Assembly: GCF_900143185.1 (NCBI RefSeq)
Contig: NZ_FSRQ01000001.1
Coordinates: 1 to 64,000, forward strand
DNA: 64,000 bases
Reading direction: 5' to 3'
Origin: Chryseobacterium scophthalmum
GTDB lineage: Bacteria > Bacteroidota > Bacteroidia > Flavobacteriales > Weeksellaceae
Below, in pieces: positions 60,461 to 64,000 of this stretch. Position 1 is the first letter of the stretch. Every line of letters starts with the position of its first letter. The notes under the pieces were generated by a model. The model ran no database searches and was not told where the DNA came from. It was given only the letters and a program-made list of their open reading frames with translations. The translations under genes were made by a program, and so were the position numbers.

Positions 60461-61021
60461 TCACTCTTTTTTCAAAATACTTTTCGCAGAATCTGAAGCA
60501 ATTACCAAACCTGCACCCAACATAATAATATCTTTTATAACCAGTCTTCCCGCGCCAGATAAATAAGGAAAACCATGCTGACTTCCACCCAAATCCGGAA
60601 CCCAGGTTTCTGGTGTTGTAATAAGAAAAGAAAGTGTGATTACCGACATTCCGGCTGTTAAAATTCCGCTTAAAACTCCAATTTTAGGATAAAAAATTCC
60701 TAAAAGCACCAAAATTCCGATGATGCAGATCACACTTCCTAAGGCATAAGAAAAAATATAAGTACCGTTGGTTTTGTGCCATTGAATATTTTCAGGAATT
60801 ACTTCACCTTCTTTATTTTTATGAAGCTTATAATTATCGGGATCGGAAACCTTTTTTTGAAGGAAAAAACTCATAAAAGGAGAATTTGCCACAAAAGGAA
60901 TGATGCCTTCAGCTTCATATTGAAAAGCTTTGAGACCTCCGATCCAGGCCATTACAATAAAAATACTTATTCTTAAAAAGTGAATGACGTTTTTCTGCGA
61001 ATTTGCTAAAAGTTCCAACAT
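60461..61021 (-). CDS. DUF417 (YkgB/RclC-like) inner-membrane protein
   Basis: This 186-residue protein has four membrane segments and the DUF417 pattern (VIHFLRISIFIVMAWIGGLKAFQYEAEGIIPFVANSPFM at the start, TPETWVPDLGGSQHGFPYLSGAGRLVIKDIIMLGAGL at the end). It is longer than the copy at 12548 because of a ~30-residue insert (KKVSDPDNYKLHKNKEGEVIPENI). It lies 61 bp downstream of an AraC regulator on the same strand, the pairing seen in the E. coli reactive-chlorine (RclR/RclC) system. The biochemical role is unknown. Confidence 0.85.
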   Translation of the reverse strand: MLELLANSQKNVIHFLRISIFIVMAWIGGLKAFQYEAEGIIPFVANSPFMSFFLQKKVSDPDNYKLHKNKEGEVIPENIQWHKTNGTYIFSYALGSVICIIGILVLLGIFYPKIGVLSGILTAGMSVITLSFLITTPETWVPDLGGSQHGFPYLSGAGRLVIKDIIMLGAGLVIASDSAKSILKKE

Positions 61022-61082
61022 AATTTATTTTTTCACAAAGTTATGCCGAACCAAAAGCCAATGAAATGGACGATTGTGGAAG

Positions 61083-61916
61083 TTATTTGTATAAATCTGC
61101 CACGATAGAGATTCCTGTTTCTTTTCTGAACTGTGTAGGTGAAATTCCCACGTATTTTTTGAAATATTTGCTGAAATGGAATTCATCATTAAAATTGAGT
61201 TCCACAGCAATTTCTTTAATCGATTTTCGGGTAAGATGAATCTGTTTTTTGGCTTCAAGAATTACCCGTTCCTGAATAATCTGAGAAGGAGTTTTATTAA
61301 ATTTAGATTTGATTTTCTTGCTTAAAGTATTTGAGGTTACATGCAGTAAATCCGCATAAAAAGACAGGTTTTTTTCTAAAATAAAATGTTCTTCCACAAG
61401 ATTTTGAAATGATTTCAGTTCATTAAAATCATCTTTGATAATTTCCTTATCCGGAAGCAATTTATTCTTTTCCCTGCTTGAAATAGCCAGAATTAACTGA
61501 AGATATGACTGCAAAACCGAACCCGAAAAATCTTCATGATAATCTACTTCCTGAATTTTTGAAAAATAATCTGAAATCTCCTGATAAACTTCTTCAGTTA
61601 ACGAAAAATGCGGGAAAAGATAAATGTTATTGAAAAGTAAACCGTTACATGCGACTTCTTTTTTATGAAATTCTATACAGTAAAAGTCACCGTGAAAATT
61701 TAAAACTTCAATTTCAATTTGATCTTCACTTAAAATCTGAATATTCTGAAAAGGTGAAGAGAAAAATACAGTCTTTCCTGTAAAATTATATTCTGTAAAA
61801 TCTACAATGATTTTTCCGTTTCCGCTAAACAGAAAAATATGATACATCGAATCACTGAATATATTTTTAAAATACTCCGAACTCTTTTTCTGAACGGAAA
61901 AAAATGTACTTTTCAT
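61083..61916 (-). CDS. AraC family regulator next to DUF417
   Basis: This 277-residue protein has an N-terminal cupin-like sensor (IIVDFTEYNFTGKTVFFSSPFQNIQILSEDQI) and a C-terminal AraC helix-turn-helix pair ending NDEFHFSKYFKKYVGISPTQFRKE. It lies just upstream of the DUF417 gene, which it may control, as RclR does for RclC in E. coli. That link is analogy only. Cysteines are few, so an RclR-style thiol sensor is not evident. Confidence 0.9.
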   Translation of the reverse strand: MKSTFFSVQKKSSEYFKNIFSDSMYHIFLFSGNGKIIVDFTEYNFTGKTVFFSSPFQNIQILSEDQIEIEVLNFHGDFYCIEFHKKEVACNGLLFNNIYLFPHFSLTEEVYQEISDYFSKIQEVDYHEDFSGSVLQSYLQLILAISSREKNKLLPDKEIIKDDFNELKSFQNLVEEHFILEKNLSFYADLLHVTSNTLSKKIKSKFNKTPSQIIQERVILEAKKQIHLTRKSIKEIAVELNFNDEFHFSKYFKKYVGISPTQFRKETGISIVADLYK

Positions 61917-61940
61917 ATCCTAAAACTACAGAATTTTATT

Positions 61941-62543
61941 TTAAGATTTCTGAATTGATGATGAGTTTTCGCCGGAATCTAATTGAGTATAATAAGCAGG
62001 AAATTCTCTTAAAATAGAATACAAATCCCGCCATTCAAAATATCTCGGACTTACACTTGAAACATTTTCGAAACCCTGATCATTAAATAATTTCTTCGTT
62101 CGGGTCACATGAAAATATTGCGAAACGACGATGATGCTTTTAAACTTATATTTTTGTTGAAATTTCAAACTGTTTTCAACGGTCAATCTTGTATTATTGC
62201 CGTAATTATCCACAAAAATTACAGAGTCAGGAATTGCATTACTGATTAGAAATTCTTTCATTTTATCCCCTTCATAAAAACCTTCTTTACCTAAACCACC
62301 ACTTACCAGAATTTTTTTAACACGATGATTTTTATAGAGCTCAATTCCGGTTTCCAAACGTTTCTCAAGTCTTGTCGATAAAGTTCCGTCTTCGTTTACT
62401 TTATTTCCGAGGATGATGGCAATGTCTGCTTTTTTGCCGTTATCAGACAATCCATCTGTTACAATATAAACGGTGTGAATTACAAACCAAGAAAAGATTA
62501 AAACGACAATAAATTTTAAATATTTAATTAACTTCTTCATCAA
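61941..62543 (-). CDS. YdcF/SanA-like (DUF218) protein
   Basis: This 200-residue protein has an N-terminal membrane anchor (YLKFIVVLIFSWFVIHTVYIV) and the DUF218 fold: ADIAIILGNKVNEDGTLSTRLEKRLETGIELYKN, KKILVSGGLGKEGFYEGDKMKEFL, NNTRLTVENSLKF and VVSQYFHVTRTKKLF. Members are linked to envelope processes. Its start overlaps the S41 peptidase stop by 4 bp (62540-62543), so the two are co-translated. Confidence 0.9.
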   Translation of the reverse strand: MMKKLIKYLKFIVVLIFSWFVIHTVYIVTDGLSDNGKKADIAIILGNKVNEDGTLSTRLEKRLETGIELYKNHRVKKILVSGGLGKEGFYEGDKMKEFLISNAIPDSVIFVDNYGNNTRLTVENSLKFQQKYKFKSIIVVSQYFHVTRTKKLFNDQGFENVSSVSPRYFEWRDLYSILREFPAYYTQLDSGENSSSIQKS

Positions 62544-64000
62544 TCAGCAATTTTTAAGCTTTTTTCTTTTTCAATTTCTGATTTCACCCAATCCAGTTGC
62601 GAATCTTTTTGATCAATAATATCCTGCATGCTTTGCTCAATTTCTACATCGGGAGTTACGCCTTTTTTTGTATTTTCAAATGTGATATTGGGCTGTATTA
62701 AAAGCAATCCAATTGGTAAATCTATTTTAGAATTAGGGAGTTTTTGGTAAGAGTAAAATCCTGCAACTGTTCCGTCGTTCGCACCGCCGGTTTCTTCACC
62801 AACCAAGGTTACCCGTTTGTCAAATTTTAATTTAGAAGAAATAACAGATGAAGCTGAAAAGCTTCCACCATTAATCAAAACATACACTTTTCCTTTAAAA
62901 GCATTTTCTTTAGGTTTTGTCGGCTTGTTTTCCTTCATTTTATAATACGCAACGCCGTCTTTTCCTTTGTAAACATTCAAAGCCTGATAAAAGAAATAAC
63001 CGGGATAAGCCAGACTTTTAAGAGTGTATTCTAACGGATTTGATTTTCTGAAATAGTTGGTTTTAAGCGGAGTTACTCTTGATGTAAGCTGAGAAGGTTT
63101 TATCAAAACAAACGGTTCTGGAGTGAGATAAGAATAGAGCTGATTGATTTCGTACAGCGAGCCACCGTAGTTTTCACGAATGTCGATGATGAGGTAAGAA
63201 GATTCTGCATTCTTGATCTTAGCAAAAGATTCTTTGTAAAATTTATCTGAAAACGACCTTGAGAAACTTTTAATTTTCATGTAAGCAATGGTGCTGTCTT
63301 TATCTAAAAATTTTAAATTTCTATTGTAAGAATTTGTTGAAACAACATAATCGTTGATCTTTTTTTCGGGAGTTCGTTTTTTATCAAGCTTATCTTTTTC
63401 AATCTCTTGCTTGTTTTTGCTTTCCCGTTTTAAGACCAGAGTTTGTTTTTTGTCGTTATAAAGAGTTTCAATTTTCGCACTGTCCATTATTCCTTTTTCG
63501 GCAACAAAAAAGTTAAAGAAAACATCCTTAAGATAATAAGAATAAAAAGTGGTGTTGTAACCGTCACTGCTTATTAATTCACGGTATTTTTTTAGATAAT
63601 TTGAAACAGGAACATCATTAATACTTAAAAGTTCAGTTCCGGGTTTAATGTTCTGAATAGAATCTTTATTTTCAATAAAATACAAATGATCATCTTCTAC
63701 ATGATATTCAAATCTTCCGAAGAGACCTTTTTTGTTTTTTAAAGCTTTAATTTCTTTTTTTGAAAACTTTTTTGCCGGAATTTTTAAAGATAAATGACCT
63801 TCACGGATTTGGGCGATAACGGGTTGCAATTTAAAATAAAACTGAGTAGGAGTTAAAGGCTTATTGATGGTCGACTTTAAACTGTCAAATTTAAAATCAA
63901 GTTCTTTTTTTGAAATATACCAGTTTAAATTCGGATGCATTTCCTGAAGTTTTTGGTAGGCAAAATCAACATCCTGAAGCAGTTTTTCAGGAGGAATTAT
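62540..64000 (-). CDS. S41 family peptidase (partial, continues past the right edge)
   Basis: The frame is open from the window end at 64000 to 62540; an internal ATG at 63940 exists, but the preceding ~20 codons read as good protein, so the start lies outside. It has a PDZ-like region (IKPGTELLSINDVPVSNYL) and the S41 core: DIRENYGGSLYEINQL, then VYVLINGGSFSASSVISSKL with the nucleophile Ser, then VGEETGGANDGT. The C-terminus ends with PNITFENTKKGVTPDVEIEQ. This is a C-terminal-processing-type serine peptidase, likely periplasmic. It overlaps the YdcF-like gene. Confidence 0.88.
   Translation of the reverse strand: MIPPEKLLQDVDFAYQKLQEMHPNLNWYISKKELDFKFDSLKSTINKPLTPTQFYFKLQPVIAQIREGHLSLKIPAKKFSKKEIKALKNKKGLFGRFEYHVEDDHLYFIENKDSIQNIKPGTELLSINDVPVSNYLKKYRELISSDGYNTTFYSYYLKDVFFNFFVAEKGIMDSAKIETLYNDKKQTLVLKRESKNKQEIEKDKLDKKRTPEKKINDYVVSTNSYNRNLKFLDKDSTIAYMKIKSFSRSFSDKFYKESFAKIKNAESSYLIIDIRENYGGSLYEINQLYSYLTPEPFVLIKPSQLTSRVTPLKTNYFRKSNPLEYTLKSLAYPGYFFYQALNVYKGKDGVAYYKMKENKPTKPKENAFKGKVYVLINGGSFSASSVISSKLKFDKRVTLVGEETGGANDGTVAGFYSYQKLPNSKIDLPIGLLLIQPNITFENTKKGVTPDVEIEQSMQDIIDQKDSQLDWVKSEIEKEKSLKIAD

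Overview
The window looks like chromosomal DNA of a low-GC Bacteroidota, most likely a flavobacterium close to Chryseobacterium (Weeksellaceae). Support comes from two proteins with type IX secretion C-terminal signals, a DUF5686 outer-membrane protein, a 64-aa GG-leader peptide of a Chryseobacterium-like kind, DUF2652 and DUF6624 proteins, and many dispersed palindromic repeats. The species is an inference. No rRNA, tRNA, CRISPR array, transposase or phage structural gene was seen.

Layout: 1-3.3 kb holds a bacteriocin-like peptide and a DUF5686 protein. 3.7-6.1 kb is a retron: PRTase-like effector, small presumed winged-helix protein, a structured 156-nt gap that should hold msr-msd, and a retron-type reverse transcriptase. 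6.3-8.3 kb is repeat-rich, with a 21-bp phased array before a helical protein and a GIY-YIG nuclease gene between two duplicated double palindromes. 8.4-11 kb is alaS. 11.6-14.1 kb is an ECF sigma / zinc anti-sigma / DUF417 / MsrAB cluster that looks like an oxidant-response operon. 14-18.5 kb holds small proteins and a GH3 glucosidase. 18.9-21.7 kb is metNIQ behind a Met- and Cys-rich leader peptide and a terminator. 21.9-45.8 kb is mostly housekeeping and envelope genes: topoisomerase III, HhH protein, MerR and AraC regulators, CcoG, DEAD helicase, two T9SS proteins and urocanate hydratase, with a DUF559 nuclease between direct repeats. 45.8-49.6 kb is accessory: DUF6624, a lone AAA ATPase, a short ORF behind a second ~21-bp array, and a toxin-antitoxin pair. 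49.6-64 kb returns to metabolism and regulation and ends inside an S41 peptidase.

Themes. First, the retron is the clearest defence system. Second, several repeat families share one design: conserved flanks around a central hairpin whose sequence changes while pairing is kept. Two families sit beside small nuclease genes of unrelated folds (GIY-YIG, DUF559). Third, DUF417 (RclC-like) genes occur twice under different regulators, suggesting reactive-chlorine or oxidant stress control. Fourth, two genes carry single-base frameshifts in A/T homopolymers (near 22152 and 52413), which are either real decay or sequencing errors. All calls are from reading the sequence; no database search or folding program was run.
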